In this document: positions 31,927 to 40,058 of the stretch, piece by piece
Position numbering within the stretch: the stretch's first letter is position 1
Layout of the letters: each line of letters begins with the position of its first letter
DNA from: RGIG3009 sp045595445
Lineage (GTDB): Bacteria > Bacillota > Clostridia > Oscillospirales > Acutalibacteraceae
NCBI GenBank assembly: GCA_045595445.1
Contig: JAZOAK010000079.1
Span: forward strand, 1-50,092
DNA length: 50,092 bases
Direction of reading: 5' to 3'
Notes under the pieces: generated by a model
What the model was told of the DNA's origin: nothing
The model's database searches: none
What the model saw: only the letters and a program-made list of their open reading frames with translations
Position numbers and translations under genes: made by a program

Positions 31927-34329
31927 ATGAGAAACAAACGTAATCTTTCCGCTAACAACGGTGTGTCGGTCTCCTATCGGGCTGACGTTAACGAGCGGGT
32001 AAGAGTACCGTTCTTTAACGAGATGGTGCTCACCCTCCTTACCATGCTGGCGTCTGTTGGCGCGATTATGACCTTTGCGACTATTTTGGATTTTACGGTG
32101 ACACCGGGTATTATTATATCGTTTATTGCGGTGTTTTCGGTCGCGTATACGGTTTTGTATAAGCTCGTTAAAAAGTGGCGCGCCTTGGTTATGGTGGGCG
32201 CGGTGGTTTTGACGGGCCTTATCGTGCTGTTGTTCTTTAAGGATGTTTCAAAAGGCGCCGTTATTATTTTTGATCAATCAAGAGCCACTATCAGTAAGTT
32301 TATGTACTGGGAGGCGGTGAAGCCGACCTACAAATGGCAAGACGGTTTTGTGTATCTCGCCAACACGGTCACCGTTTTGCTGTCGTTGGTGCTGTGCTCG
32401 GCGATCAGTTATTTTACGGTGGTAAAGCAAAGCTTTATTGCGATTTTTCTCTTGACTTTTCCGTTTTTTGAGATTGGTGCAGCCTTTGGCGCTGTCCCCC
32501 ACTACCTGTATTTTTCGCTCATGCTGGCATCTTGGGCGGCGGCGCTCACGGTTTCGAGAGCAGCAAATCCGAAGATAAAGATGCGCCGTTCCAACGGTGA
32601 AAAGCAAAAAGTGGCGGTTGGCGGCAACAAACAGAAATTTGCAGGAGTGGCAATCGTCGTCGCTGCCATGGTGGTCGTTTTGTTTAGCGGGGTAACGGCG
32701 TATCTCAGCGCGATCGGGTTTAGCCGCGCCGAAAACATTGACAAATTACGGCACGATACCAAGTATGCGTTTGCGGATTTTGTAGATTATATTACCGGCA
32801 AGGACCGCGACGGAAGCCTCAAAGAGGGAAAGCTCTATGAGGTTGGGAACCGCGTTGTTAAAAACAGGCATTATATTACCATGGAAACAACTATCGCGTC
32901 GACGAAAGAACCGATAAAGTTAAAGGGGTATACTGCCGCTGCTTATAAGGACAACTGTTGGAATCAGGCCGACTATGAACCGTATCAAGCCCTGTTTGAC
33001 GAATTTGCCGAGTCCGGCTATCTGATGGGTGATGCTACGGGTCGCTTGATGACCAGTAACCCCAAATTTAAGGGCGACTTTTTCTCGGATGTTACGCTGA
33101 GTAATTTCCGACGTAAAAAAGCGTATACGTATGCGCCGTATTACGCCAGCTTCACGGCTGATTTTACATCGTTCTACGACAGTTACGTTGCCCCGCTTGA
33201 CAACGCTCGCTACACCTACCCCGCGTATCTTTCGGAGAGTTATCTGTATATGGTTGCCGATTCTGTTGTGTATAAAACGGCGGATTTTCAAGCAGCGTTT
33301 ACCAAATATAAGGAGTTTGTCAATCGTGAATACGTCAAGTCGGAGGTTACCGAAAAAGTTCAGGCGTTGGCGATGAGCTTTGAGGCTTCGAACAAATACG
33401 AATACTTAAATGCCCTGCGCCCGTATCTTGAACAAAACACGGAACACTCCTTCCTGTGCGGCAAGTGCCCCAAGGACGTCGATTTTGTAGAAAACTTCTT
33501 GTTTAATACCAACGTCGGATACAGCACGCACTATGCGACCGCTGCCACGGTGCTGTTGCAAGCAAGAGGATATCCCGCACGCTACGTTGAGGGGTATTAC
33601 ATTCCCGCCCAAGCGTTTAACAACGCGGATTCGGACCGTGTGCTGGAATACAAGACTATCGATATTACCGACTTGTATGCGCACGCGTGGGTCGAGGTGT
33701 TTGACGACACGTACGGCTGGATTCCGGTGGAAGTAACACCCGGCTATTGGAGCGGGGATTTCAGCGCCCCTCAGCCGCCGGAGCTTGATGAGCCCGAACC
33801 GGTAACGCCCGAAGAGCCTGAGGAAGACCAGCAAACGGATTTTGAAATCGTCGAAGATGAAGTTGAGAACGAAGTCCCTGAGGAACCGTTTGAACCCAAA
33901 TCCATGGCGTGGTTGTGGGCGCTTGTGCCGATTGCGTTTGCTGCGATCGTTGTGGCGTTCTGCGTGCGTACTCTTGTTTTGGCGGTGGCAAAACGGCGGA
34001 TATACACCTCGCGTAACGTCCACAAAAAGATGAAATACGCCTACAAATGGCTTGTTGCCTTGGCGAAATATCAAAACGTTGCGGTTGACAACATTTACGA
34101 TCACGCAACATTTGCTGCGCAAATGGAAAGTACCAATCGGTATATTACAAAAAGCTCGTTTGAACATGTTTTAGAAGTACTCTTGAAACACACCTATTCC
34201 CCCTCCCCTGCTACGTTGGAGGAGGCAAACGAGGCCCTTGGCAATTTGCGCAACTACTCGCATGCCGTTTACGCGGGCTTGTCAAAGCCCAAAAAGTTCG
34301 CGTATAAATATCTGCGAAACTTGTACTAA
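31927..34329 (+). CDS. Membrane-anchored transglutaminase-like protein
   Basis: The 800-residue product has five or six N-terminal membrane segments (about 30-265), an exterior domain, a transglutaminase-like core (about 490-605), a Glu/Pro-rich linker (about 620-655), one membrane helix (about 658-687), and a cytoplasmic DUF4129-like C terminus. In the core the catalytic cysteine position (usual GYCTHFA-type motif) is Ser533 (GYSTHYAT). The His (YAHAWVEV) is kept and the acidic residue is Glu (WIPVEVTPGY). The protein may therefore be a non-catalytic relative or use Ser. It ends the MoxR-DUF58 operon and is followed by a terminator. Confidence 0.85.
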   Translation: MRNKRNLSANNGVSVSYRADVNERVRVPFFNEMVLTLLTMLASVGAIMTFATILDFTVTPGIIISFIAVFSVAYTVLYKLVKKWRALVMVGAVVLTGLIVLLFFKDVSKGAVIIFDQSRATISKFMYWEAVKPTYKWQDGFVYLANTVTVLLSLVLCSAISYFTVVKQSFIAIFLLTFPFFEIGAAFGAVPHYLYFSLMLASWAAALTVSRAANPKIKMRRSNGEKQKVAVGGNKQKFAGVAIVVAAMVVVLFSGVTAYLSAIGFSRAENIDKLRHDTKYAFADFVDYITGKDRDGSLKEGKLYEVGNRVVKNRHYITMETTIASTKEPIKLKGYTAAAYKDNCWNQADYEPYQALFDEFAESGYLMGDATGRLMTSNPKFKGDFFSDVTLSNFRRKKAYTYAPYYASFTADFTSFYDSYVAPLDNARYTYPAYLSESYLYMVADSVVYKTADFQAAFTKYKEFVNREYVKSEVTEKVQALAMSFEASNKYEYLNALRPYLEQNTEHSFLCGKCPKDVDFVENFLFNTNVGYSTHYATAATVLLQARGYPARYVEGYYIPAQAFNNADSDRVLEYKTIDITDLYAHAWVEVFDDTYGWIPVEVTPGYWSGDFSAPQPPELDEPEPVTPEEPEEDQQTDFEIVEDEVENEVPEEPFEPKSMAWLWALVPIAFAAIVVAFCVRTLVLAVAKRRIYTSRNVHKKMKYAYKWLVALAKYQNVAVDNIYDHATFAAQMESTNRYITKSSFEHVLEVLLKHTYSPSPATLEEANEALGNLRNYSHAVYAGLSKPKKFAYKYLRNLY

Positions 34330-34339
34330 ATAGCCTGTA

Positions 34340-34378
34340 AAACCGCGCAGCGCTCGGGAGAGCGCTGTGCGGTTTTTC
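34340..34378 (+). terminator. Terminator of the MoxR operon
   Basis: An extended stem from AAACCGCGCAGCGCTC with GAGCGCTGTGCGGTTT (one internal mismatch) is followed by a T-run. It lies just after the transglutaminase-like gene. Confidence 0.9.
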
Positions 34379-34417
34379 CTCAAAAGCGGCAAACTCCAAA
34401 AAAGAACAAATGTTCGT

Positions 34418-34433
34418 TGTTTCACGTGAAACG
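34418..34433. promoter_or_regulatory. parS site 1
   Basis: TGTTTCACGTGAAACG matches the B. subtilis parS consensus TGTTTCACGTGAAACA at 15 of 16 positions. It is the first of three sites upstream of parA and is a predicted ParB nucleation site. Confidence 0.93.
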
Positions 34434-34468
34434 TTTTCCGGGAGGCGCAGAAAGGAAAGAGTGCGAAC

Positions 34469-34484
34469 CGTTTCACGTGAAACG
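34469..34484. promoter_or_regulatory. parS site 2
   Basis: CGTTTCACGTGAAACG is a perfect palindrome matching the parS consensus at 14 of 16 positions; only the outermost bases differ. Confidence 0.9.
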
Positions 34485-34518
34485 ACGGCACGATGACAAT
34501 GCTAACGTTGAAAAACGA

Positions 34519-34534
34519 TGTTTCACATGAAACA
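34519..34534. promoter_or_regulatory. parS site 3
   Basis: TGTTTCACATGAAACA matches the parS consensus at 15 of 16 positions, with one central G to A change. It lies about 95 bases before the parA start. Confidence 0.9.
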
Positions 34535-34628
34535 TTTTCAAAATTTGAGCAAAAATCTGCAAATTTCTCTTTTCTATCGGTAAAAAGTGTGATAGTATAG
34601 TGTTACGCAAACAAAAGGGGTGAGTTGC

Positions 34629-35390
34629 ATGGGCAAGGTTGTGGCGGTTGTCAACCAAAAAGGCGGCGTCGGAAAAACGACCACGACGGTCAATTTAACG
34701 TCGGCGGTGGGTGCGCTTGGCAAGCGGTGCTTGTTGGTGGACTTGGATCCTCAAGGAAATGCCACCAGTGGCGTGGGCGTTGACAAGCGGCAAGAAATGC
34801 TCTCAACGTACGAGTTGTTAATCGGACACGCTGAACCGCAGTCGGCGGTGCGTAAAACGCCTTACAAAAACGTAGATCTATTGCCGTCAAGTATGCAGCT
34901 CGCGGGCGCGGAGATCGAAATGGTGGAGATCAGCCGTCGTGAAAGCCGCTTGAAAGCGGTGCTGGCGGAGTTGCGTGAGCAGTATGATTACATCTTTATT
35001 GATTGTCCGCCGTCGCTTGGACTCTTGACACTGAACGCGTTATGCGCTGCGGATACGCTGCTTGTGCCGATTCAGTGCGAATACTACGCGTTGGAAGGGT
35101 TGTCACAGCTCATGGCAACGGTGCGGCAGGTGAAACGCTTGTATAATTCCATGCTGGATTTAGAAGGCGTGTTGCTCACGATGTATGACGGTCGTCTTAA
35201 TCTGACACAGCAGGTGGTTGCCGAAGTTAAGCGGTTTTTCCCGCGTAAGGTGTTTGCAACGCCGATTCCGCGTAGCGTGCGACTTTCGGAAGCGCCGAGT
35301 TTCGGTAAGCCGATCAATTATTACGACAAAAATTCCAAAGGCGCAAAGGCGTACGACGCATTGGCGCAGGAATTTATTATGAAACGGTAG
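34629..35390 (+). CDS. parA: Chromosome partitioning ATPase ParA (Soj)
   Basis: ParA/Soj is a deviant Walker ATPase that binds DNA, positions ParB-parS complexes and, in Firmicutes, influences DnaA. The 253-residue product starts MGKVVAVVNQKGGVGKTTT with deviant Walker A KGGVGKT (11-17), then LLVDLDPQGN, FIDCPPSLG and the C-terminal PRSVRLSEAPSFGKP. ATG 34629 is 8 bases from AAAGGGG (34614-34620); an in-frame GTG at 34620 overlaps that site. parB follows after 10 bases. Confidence 0.97.
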   Translation: MGKVVAVVNQKGGVGKTTTTVNLTSAVGALGKRCLLVDLDPQGNATSGVGVDKRQEMLSTYELLIGHAEPQSAVRKTPYKNVDLLPSSMQLAGAEIEMVEISRRESRLKAVLAELREQYDYIFIDCPPSLGLLTLNALCAADTLLVPIQCEYYALEGLSQLMATVRQVKRLYNSMLDLEGVLLTMYDGRLNLTQQVVAEVKRFFPRKVFATPIPRSVRLSEAPSFGKPINYYDKNSKGAKAYDALAQEFIMKR

Positions 35391-35400
35391 GAGGGGGATC

Positions 35401-36255
35401 ATGGCGAGTAAAATCGGAGGACTTGGCAAAGGCCTGGATGCGTTATTTGCCGAGAATGCGGTAGAGGAGCAGGGGAAAACCGTTGCGCTGCGCATTACGG
35501 ACATCGAACCCAACCGCGCCCAGCCGCGCAAACAGTTTGACGAGGCGGCACTCGGTGATTTGGCGGCCTCTATTTCACAGCACGGCGTGTTGCAACCGTT
35601 GTTGGTCCGACCGCTTCCGAATGGGCGGTATTCGCTGGTGGCGGGTGAGCGCCGTTGGCGCGCTTCACGCATGGCGGGGCTTACGGAAGTGCCGGTGGTT
35701 ATTCGGGAAATGACCGATCAAGCGGCGGCAGAGCTTGCGTTGATTGAAAATTTGCAGCGTGAAGATTTGAATCCGATGGAAGAAGCGATCGGGTATCGTA
35801 CGCTGATGGATTCTTACGGCATGACGCAGGAGGAAGCGGCGCAGGCGGTTAACAAATCGCGCCCCGCGGTTGCTAACGCGCTGCGACTGTTAAATTTACC
35901 GGACGAATTGGCGGCGATGGTACACAGCGGTACCTTATCTGCCGGTCATGCGCGGACGTTGCTCAGTTTTGAGACCAAAGAGGAGCAATTGGCGGCGGCG
36001 AAGGCGGCCGTCGAGCAAGATTTGTCGGTGCGGGCGTTGGAAAAAATGGCAAAAGCAGCTCGCACAAAGCCGGCCGGCGAACGCAAAGTCGCCTTGCGCG
36101 ACAGTTTTTACAGTGAAGCCGAGCTTTTATTGTCGGAAAAACTGGGGCGAAAGGTTCGCGTGCAAGTAAAAGGCGACGGTGGTACGTTGCAGCTGGAGTT
36201 TTACGGGAAAGATGATTTGACGGAGATCGCAAACCGTTTAGTACCGCAGGAATAA
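35401..36255 (+). CDS. parB: Chromosome partitioning protein ParB (Spo0J)
   Basis: ParB is a CTP-dependent clamp that loads at parS and spreads to organise the origin. The 284-residue product has an N-terminal GLGKGLDALF segment for ParA contact, the CTPase fold with GERRWRAS and ENLQREDLNPMEEA, the helix-turn-helix (MTQEEAAQAVNKSRPAVANALRL region, about 143-165) for parS binding, and a C-terminal dimerisation domain. It is co-transcribed with parA. Three parS sites upstream of parA are its expected targets. Confidence 0.97.
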   Translation: MASKIGGLGKGLDALFAENAVEEQGKTVALRITDIEPNRAQPRKQFDEAALGDLAASISQHGVLQPLLVRPLPNGRYSLVAGERRWRASRMAGLTEVPVVIREMTDQAAAELALIENLQREDLNPMEEAIGYRTLMDSYGMTQEEAAQAVNKSRPAVANALRLLNLPDELAAMVHSGTLSAGHARTLLSFETKEEQLAAAKAAVEQDLSVRALEKMAKAARTKPAGERKVALRDSFYSEAELLLSEKLGRKVRVQVKGDGGTLQLEFYGKDDLTEIANRLVPQE

Positions 36256-36273
36256 GAAAGAAGGAAAAATGAT

Positions 36274-37560
36274 ATGATCGATATTAAATTAGTGCGCAGC
36301 AATCCGGATTACGTGAAAGCGGCTGTTCGCAAACGCGAAATGGATCTGGACGCGGTGATTGACGAGATCTTGTTGATCGATGCCGAGCGCCGTGAACTGT
36401 CCGGCAAGACGGATGCGCTGAAAGCACAGCAAAATGCGGCTTCCAAGAAGATCCCGCAGATTAAGAAAGAGGGGGGAGACGTTTCCGCGATCATGGCGGA
36501 AATGAAAGAACTCTCTGCACAGGTTAAGGAAGCCGACGTGAAAATCGGCGAGCTGGAAGCAAAGCAAAAAGAACTGATTTACGCGATTCCAAACTTGCCC
36601 GATGAAGATTTGGTTGCGGGCGGCAAGGAAAACAACGCGGTTGTACGCGTTTTCAAGGAAAAACCGCAGTTTTCGTTCCCGATCAAAAATCACGTGGAAC
36701 TGTGCGAGGATTTAGGGCTCATCGACTACGAGCGCGGTGCGAAACTGGCGGGTAACGGTTCCTGGGTTTACCGCGGCTGGGGTGCGCGCTTGGAGTGGGC
36801 ACTCTTGAATTACTTTATTGATGAGCATATCAAGGACGGGTATGAGTTTATTCTGCCGCCGCACATGCTCGGTTATGACTGCGGTTACGTGGCGGGTCAG
36901 TTCCCGAAATTCACCGAAGAAGTGTACTGGATCCAAAATCCGACCAGTTCCGACAAAAAATTCATGTTGCCGACCGCTGAAACCGCGCTCGTCAACCTGC
37001 ATCGCGATGAGATTTTGCCGAAAGCGGAGCTTCCGTACAAATATATTGCGTATACGCCGTGCTATCGCCGTGAGGCGGGCAGCTACCGCTCGGAGGAGCG
37101 TGGTATGATCCGCGGGCACCAGTTCAACAAGGTGGAAATGGTACAGTATACCACCGCCGAGGGCTCGGATGCGGCGTTTGAAGAACTTGTCGGCAAGGCG
37201 GAGCGTTTGGTGCAGGGGTTAGGGCTGCATTATCAGTTGAGCAAGCTTGCCGCCGGTGACTGCTCGTTCGGCATGGCTCGCACTTCGGATATTGAGGTGT
37301 GGATCCCGAGCATGGAGATCTACAAGGAAGTCAGTTCCGCATCCAACGCGCGTGATTATCAGGCGCGCCGCGGGAACGTGAAATATCGCGATGATGACGG
37401 GAAGTTGAAACTGGCGCATACGCTGAACGCATCGGGCCTTGCGACCAGCCGTGTTATCCCTGCTATTGTTGAGCAGTATCAGAACGAGGACGGCTCGGTT
37501 ACCGTTCCCGAAGTGCTGCGCAAATATATGGGGATTGACGTCATTCGCAAAGAGTCTTAA
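36274..37560 (+). CDS. serS: Seryl-tRNA synthetase
   Basis: SerRS charges tRNA-Ser and tRNA-Sec with serine. The 428-residue class II enzyme has the N-terminal antiparallel coiled-coil arm (about 25-100), motif 2 with CYRREAGSYRSEERGMIRGHQ-type residues around 265-285, and motif 3 near the C terminus (LAHTLNASGLATSRV). It begins 18 bases after parB with an AGAAGGA site, so it may share the par transcript. The gap is too short for a T-box leader. Confidence 0.98.
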   Translation: MIDIKLVRSNPDYVKAAVRKREMDLDAVIDEILLIDAERRELSGKTDALKAQQNAASKKIPQIKKEGGDVSAIMAEMKELSAQVKEADVKIGELEAKQKELIYAIPNLPDEDLVAGGKENNAVVRVFKEKPQFSFPIKNHVELCEDLGLIDYERGAKLAGNGSWVYRGWGARLEWALLNYFIDEHIKDGYEFILPPHMLGYDCGYVAGQFPKFTEEVYWIQNPTSSDKKFMLPTAETALVNLHRDEILPKAELPYKYIAYTPCYRREAGSYRSEERGMIRGHQFNKVEMVQYTTAEGSDAAFEELVGKAERLVQGLGLHYQLSKLAAGDCSFGMARTSDIEVWIPSMEIYKEVSSASNARDYQARRGNVKYRDDDGKLKLAHTLNASGLATSRVIPAIVEQYQNEDGSVTVPEVLRKYMGIDVIRKES

Positions 37561-37597
37561 AAAGGTCAATTTTTGCCCATCCTTCGTTAAAATGCGC

Positions 37598-37618
37598 GCG
37601 AATACAAACCGTATTCGC
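37598..37618 (+). other. Hairpin after serS
   Basis: GCGAATAC (37598-37605) and GTATTCGC (37611-37618) form a perfect 8-bp stem with loop AAACC. Only TGTGCTTTT follows, so it is at best a weak terminator. The rest of the 204-base serS-queT gap up to the queT leader shows no gene or clear promoter. Confidence 0.5.
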
Positions 37619-37696
37619 TGTGCTTTTGCCTCGGCTGAACTAAAATTGCCTCTTTTTAAGGTCGATTTTTCCCTGTTCTTTTTCAAAACAAAAAAT

Positions 37697-37756
37697 GGTC
37701 AGTTCGAAACCATCCTGACCCTATACCGCCGAGTATAGAAATCAAAACTATGGGAG
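37697..37756 (+). promoter_or_regulatory. Candidate preQ1-type riboswitch upstream of queT
   Basis: Stem 1 is GGTCAG (37697-37702) with CTGACC (37715-37720), enclosing a 12-base loop with CCAT (37710-37713). An adjacent hairpin CTATAC/GTATAG (37721-37726, 37733-37738) follows, then an A-rich tail whose ATGG (37750-37753) can pair with the CCAT loop. That pairing forms a pseudoknot overlapping the GGGAG ribosome binding site (37752-37756). A loop-to-tail pseudoknot with an inserted hairpin before queT resembles preQ1-III riboswitches known in related bacteria. The class is inferred, not confirmed. Confidence 0.6.
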
Positions 37757-37764
37757 CGTGTACC

Positions 37765-38262
37765 ATGCAAAAACGAATACAAAGTTTAACGCGAGCGGGT
37801 GTTATCGCTGCGATTTATATTGCGTTAACCCTGTTGATTCAGCCGATCGGCTACGGAACGGTGCAGTTTCGCGTGGCGGAAATGCTTACCGTTCTGCCGG
37901 TATACATGCCGGAAGCCATACCGGGTCTGGCGGTGGGCTGCTTTATCTCCAATTTGGTGGGGTTATCCACCGGCGCAAACCCTGCGGGAGGCTTGGATCT
38001 GCTCATCGGTACGGGGGCGACGCTTGCAGCGGCGGTGCTGACGTATTTGCTCAGGAATATCCGTTTCAAAAATCTGCCGATTTTAGCCACGTTACCGCCG
38101 GTGGTTGTCAATGCGATCGCGATCGGTGCGGAATTGGCTGTGGTTTACGGCGGCGTACCGTGGTATATCCATATGCTGGGCGTAGCGGCAGGGCAGGTTG
38201 CCGCCTGTACGGTTTGCGGAACCTTGCTTTGTGTGGCGCTTAACAAAGTGAAAACGCTATAA
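37765..38262 (+). CDS. queT: QueT-family queuosine precursor transporter (ECF substrate-binding component)
   Basis: QueT is the membrane S component of an ECF transporter that imports queuosine precursors such as preQ1. The 165-residue product has about five hydrophobic segments and the family start GVIAAIYIALTLLIQPIGYGTVQFRVAEMLTVLP, with EAIPGLAVGCFISNL and LLIGTGATL. ATG 37765 lies 8 bases after GGGAG. The in-frame ATG at 37750 falls inside the candidate pseudoknot and overlaps the ribosome binding site, so it is rejected. The energising EcfA/T genes are elsewhere. Confidence 0.93.
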   Translation: MQKRIQSLTRAGVIAAIYIALTLLIQPIGYGTVQFRVAEMLTVLPVYMPEAIPGLAVGCFISNLVGLSTGANPAGGLDLLIGTGATLAAAVLTYLLRNIRFKNLPILATLPPVVVNAIAIGAELAVVYGGVPWYIHMLGVAAGQVAACTVCGTLLCVALNKVKTL

Positions 38263-38263
38263 A

Positions 38264-38297
38264 AAACGGACAACCTCGCATGAGGTTGTCCGTTTAG
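38264..38297. terminator. Bidirectional terminator between queT and the acyltransferase-like gene
   Basis: A 14-bp stem (38264-38277 with 38282-38295, AAACGGACAACCTC/GAGGTTGTCCGTTT) has a GCAT loop. It is preceded by an A-run (38261-38266), giving T-rich ends on the minus strand. It overlaps the stop codon of the minus-strand gene. Confidence 0.88.
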
Positions 38298-39073
38298 AAT
38301 GCCGCCGGAAGAAGCGAATCGATTAAAAAGCAGATGCCGTAAATAACGGGTTGGTGCAACACGTAAACCCACAGCGTATATCTGCCGATGGTTGCAAGGA
38401 ACGGTATGCGGGAACGATAGAGTGTTTTGGGGAATTTCTCTTTCTTTGCCCATACGCCGATGTAGGTACCCATCAAAAAGCAGAAAAGCCAAGGAATCAG
38501 CGGGAAATAGTCCGACGCATCATATACGGGACATAGCCCGAATGGGTACAGCCACGGGGTGTTGGGGAGTGCGAAGGGAATTTGCCATTCAAATACTCCG
38601 GCGATACCGAAATACGCGCCGTTATCAAACGGTACGTGCCAGCAGAGGAACAGTAAGGCGGCGTTGATGATCACGCCGAGCCAGGGCGGCAGTAGTTGTA
38701 AGGTGGGGCGGAACAGGGTGTAGAGCAAAATACACGTCGCCAGACAGTGTAACACGCCGAACCATACGTATGAGCTGCGGTCCAGGATACCCCAAAACAC
38801 TGCGCACCACATCACGAGAGATAGCAGCGCCGAAACACCGGCAAGGAATAACCCGCGTTTCAGATTGCTGTGTGACAACTGGCAGGAAATGCCGCAGATC
38901 AATACGAACAATCCGGCGAAAAACGGCTGGATCGGCGTAAAGAAATCAAACAGCGTGCGCATGAGCGCAACGTCAAACAAATACCCGATGACGTAAAACG
39001 CGTGGTAAAATACCATCAGCACAATACACAGTCCGCGCAATTCGTCCAAAAAACGAATACGTCCTCGCGCCAC
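38294..39073 (-). CDS. DUF1624-like membrane protein (heparan-alpha-glucosaminide N-acetyltransferase-like)
   Basis: The 259-residue product has seven or so hydrophobic segments and the typical opening RIRFLDELRGLCIVLMVFYH, with the conserved His of this acyltransferase-like fold. The C terminus has IGRYTLWVYVLHQPVIY. The family may move acetyl or other groups across the membrane, but substrates are unknown. GTG at the complement of 39071-39073 is chosen because AAAGGAGG lies 8 bases upstream; an in-frame ATG further upstream lies among the promoter elements. It is alone between promoter and terminator. Confidence 0.82.
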   Translation of the reverse strand: MARGRIRFLDELRGLCIVLMVFYHAFYVIGYLFDVALMRTLFDFFTPIQPFFAGLFVLICGISCQLSHSNLKRGLFLAGVSALLSLVMWCAVFWGILDRSSYVWFGVLHCLATCILLYTLFRPTLQLLPPWLGVIINAALLFLCWHVPFDNGAYFGIAGVFEWQIPFALPNTPWLYPFGLCPVYDASDYFPLIPWLFCFLMGTYIGVWAKKEKFPKTLYRSRIPFLATIGRYTLWVYVLHQPVIYGICFLIDSLLPAAF

Positions 39074-39105
39074 GGCGCACACCTCCTTTTCTTTCATTAT
39101 AAAGC

Positions 39106-39134
39106 ATTGTAACACAGCGTCTATAAAAAGGCAA
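39106..39134 (-). promoter_or_regulatory. Promoter of the DUF1624-like gene
   Basis: On the minus strand, TTGCCT (complement of 39129-39134), a 17-bp spacer and TACAAT (complement of 39106-39111) lie about 33 bases before the GTG start, supporting that start choice. Confidence 0.72.
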
Positions 39135-39187
39135 GTCGTATACAAAATGTATAATATATATAAAAATATACAGAGGGGATTCTGAAA

Positions 39188-39901
39188 ATGGCGGCATTAT
39201 GGGGAACAGTGGTAAATGTTGGAGCGATCATCGTCGGGTCGCTGGTGGGATTGCTTCTTAAAAAAGGAGTACCGGAACGTGTTTCAAGTGCGCTTTCTGT
39301 TGCTGTCGGGCTGTGTGTGTTATATATTGGCGTTGATGGCTGCCTTACCGGCGAGAATATGTTGGTAGCGGTCCTGTCGATGGTGATTGGTGCCGTGGTC
39401 GGGGAGTTATTGGATTTAGACGGTAAACTGAACCGCTTAGGAGAGGCGATTCAAAACCGTTTCGCTAAGGGTAAAGGCGGTGCGTCCACCGTCGCGCAGT
39501 CGTTTGTGAGTGCGAGCTTGTTGTTCTGTGTCGGCGCGATGGCGATCGTCGGCTCGTTACAAAGCGGTATCAGTGGCGATCACAACACTTTATATGTGAA
39601 ATCTATTTTGGATGGGATCTCGTCCATCGTGTTTGCCACCACGCTGGGCGGCGGCGTTATGTTTTCGATCGTTCCGTTGTTTCTCTATCAAGGGGCGATT
39701 GCGTTATTGGCGCAAGTTATCGCACCGTATTTAAGCGATGCGGTGATTGCGGAAATGACTTGTGTCGGCTCTTTGCTGATCGTGGCGTTGGCATTGAATC
39801 TGTTAAAGATCACCAATATTAAAGTGGCAAATCTGTTGCCGGCGGCGATCTTACCGATTGCGTTGTGCCCGCTTTACAATTGGGTCGCTTCGGTGTTGTA
39901 A
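39188..39901 (+). CDS. DUF554 family membrane protein (YdfK-like)
   Basis: The 237-residue product is highly hydrophobic with about seven membrane segments. It matches the DUF554 pattern: GTVVNVGAIIVGSLVGLLLKKG, then GAVVGELLDLDGKL, SFVSASLLFCVGAMAIVGSLQSG, and DGISSIVFATTLGGGVMFS in the second half. Substrate and role are unknown. The ATG follows AGAGGGGATT. It is divergent from the DUF1624-like gene and upstream of the rplU promoter. Confidence 0.9.
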   Translation: MAALWGTVVNVGAIIVGSLVGLLLKKGVPERVSSALSVAVGLCVLYIGVDGCLTGENMLVAVLSMVIGAVVGELLDLDGKLNRLGEAIQNRFAKGKGGASTVAQSFVSASLLFCVGAMAIVGSLQSGISGDHNTLYVKSILDGISSIVFATTLGGGVMFSIVPLFLYQGAIALLAQVIAPYLSDAVIAEMTCVGSLLIVALALNLLKITNIKVANLLPAAILPIALCPLYNWVASVL

Positions 39902-39927
39902 AAGAAGAAAAATAATGGTAAAAGGTG

Positions 39928-39956
39928 TTGACAGGCCCATTTTGCTGTGATATACT
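39928..39956 (+). promoter_or_regulatory. Strong promoter of rplU-prp-rpmA
   Basis: TTGACA (39928-39933), a 17-bp spacer and TATACT (39951-39956) form a near-consensus sigma-A promoter about 100 bases upstream of rplU. Confidence 0.88.
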
Positions 39957-39973
39957 AAGCGTTGCCGCTTGTT

Positions 39974-40022
39974 CCGGGCGGTGTTTTGTCGTGCGACGAA
40001 ACACCATAAGCGATGTCGCCCG
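39974..40022 (+). ncRNA. Ribosomal protein L21 leader (putative)
   Basis: An outer stem CGGGCG (39975-39980) with CGCCCG (40017-40022) encloses an inner helix of about 11 bp (GGTGTTTTGT with ACGAAACACC, one G-T wobble) topped by a CGTGCG loop. A structured leader here is known in Firmicutes as the L21 leader, proposed to bind L21 for autoregulation. Fold and position fit; the exact Rfam match was not tested. Confidence 0.72.
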
Positions 40023-40058
40023 AGCGCAGCGAGTCTAAAGAAAAGGCAGGTACAAAGT

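Noticed and set aside
36256..36273. A T-box leader in front of serS
   Set aside because: Only 18 bases separate parB and serS, too short for a T-box.
37750..37764. ATG at 37750 as the queT start
   Set aside because: It overlaps the ribosome binding site and the candidate pseudoknot. ATG 37765 has GGGAG at proper distance.
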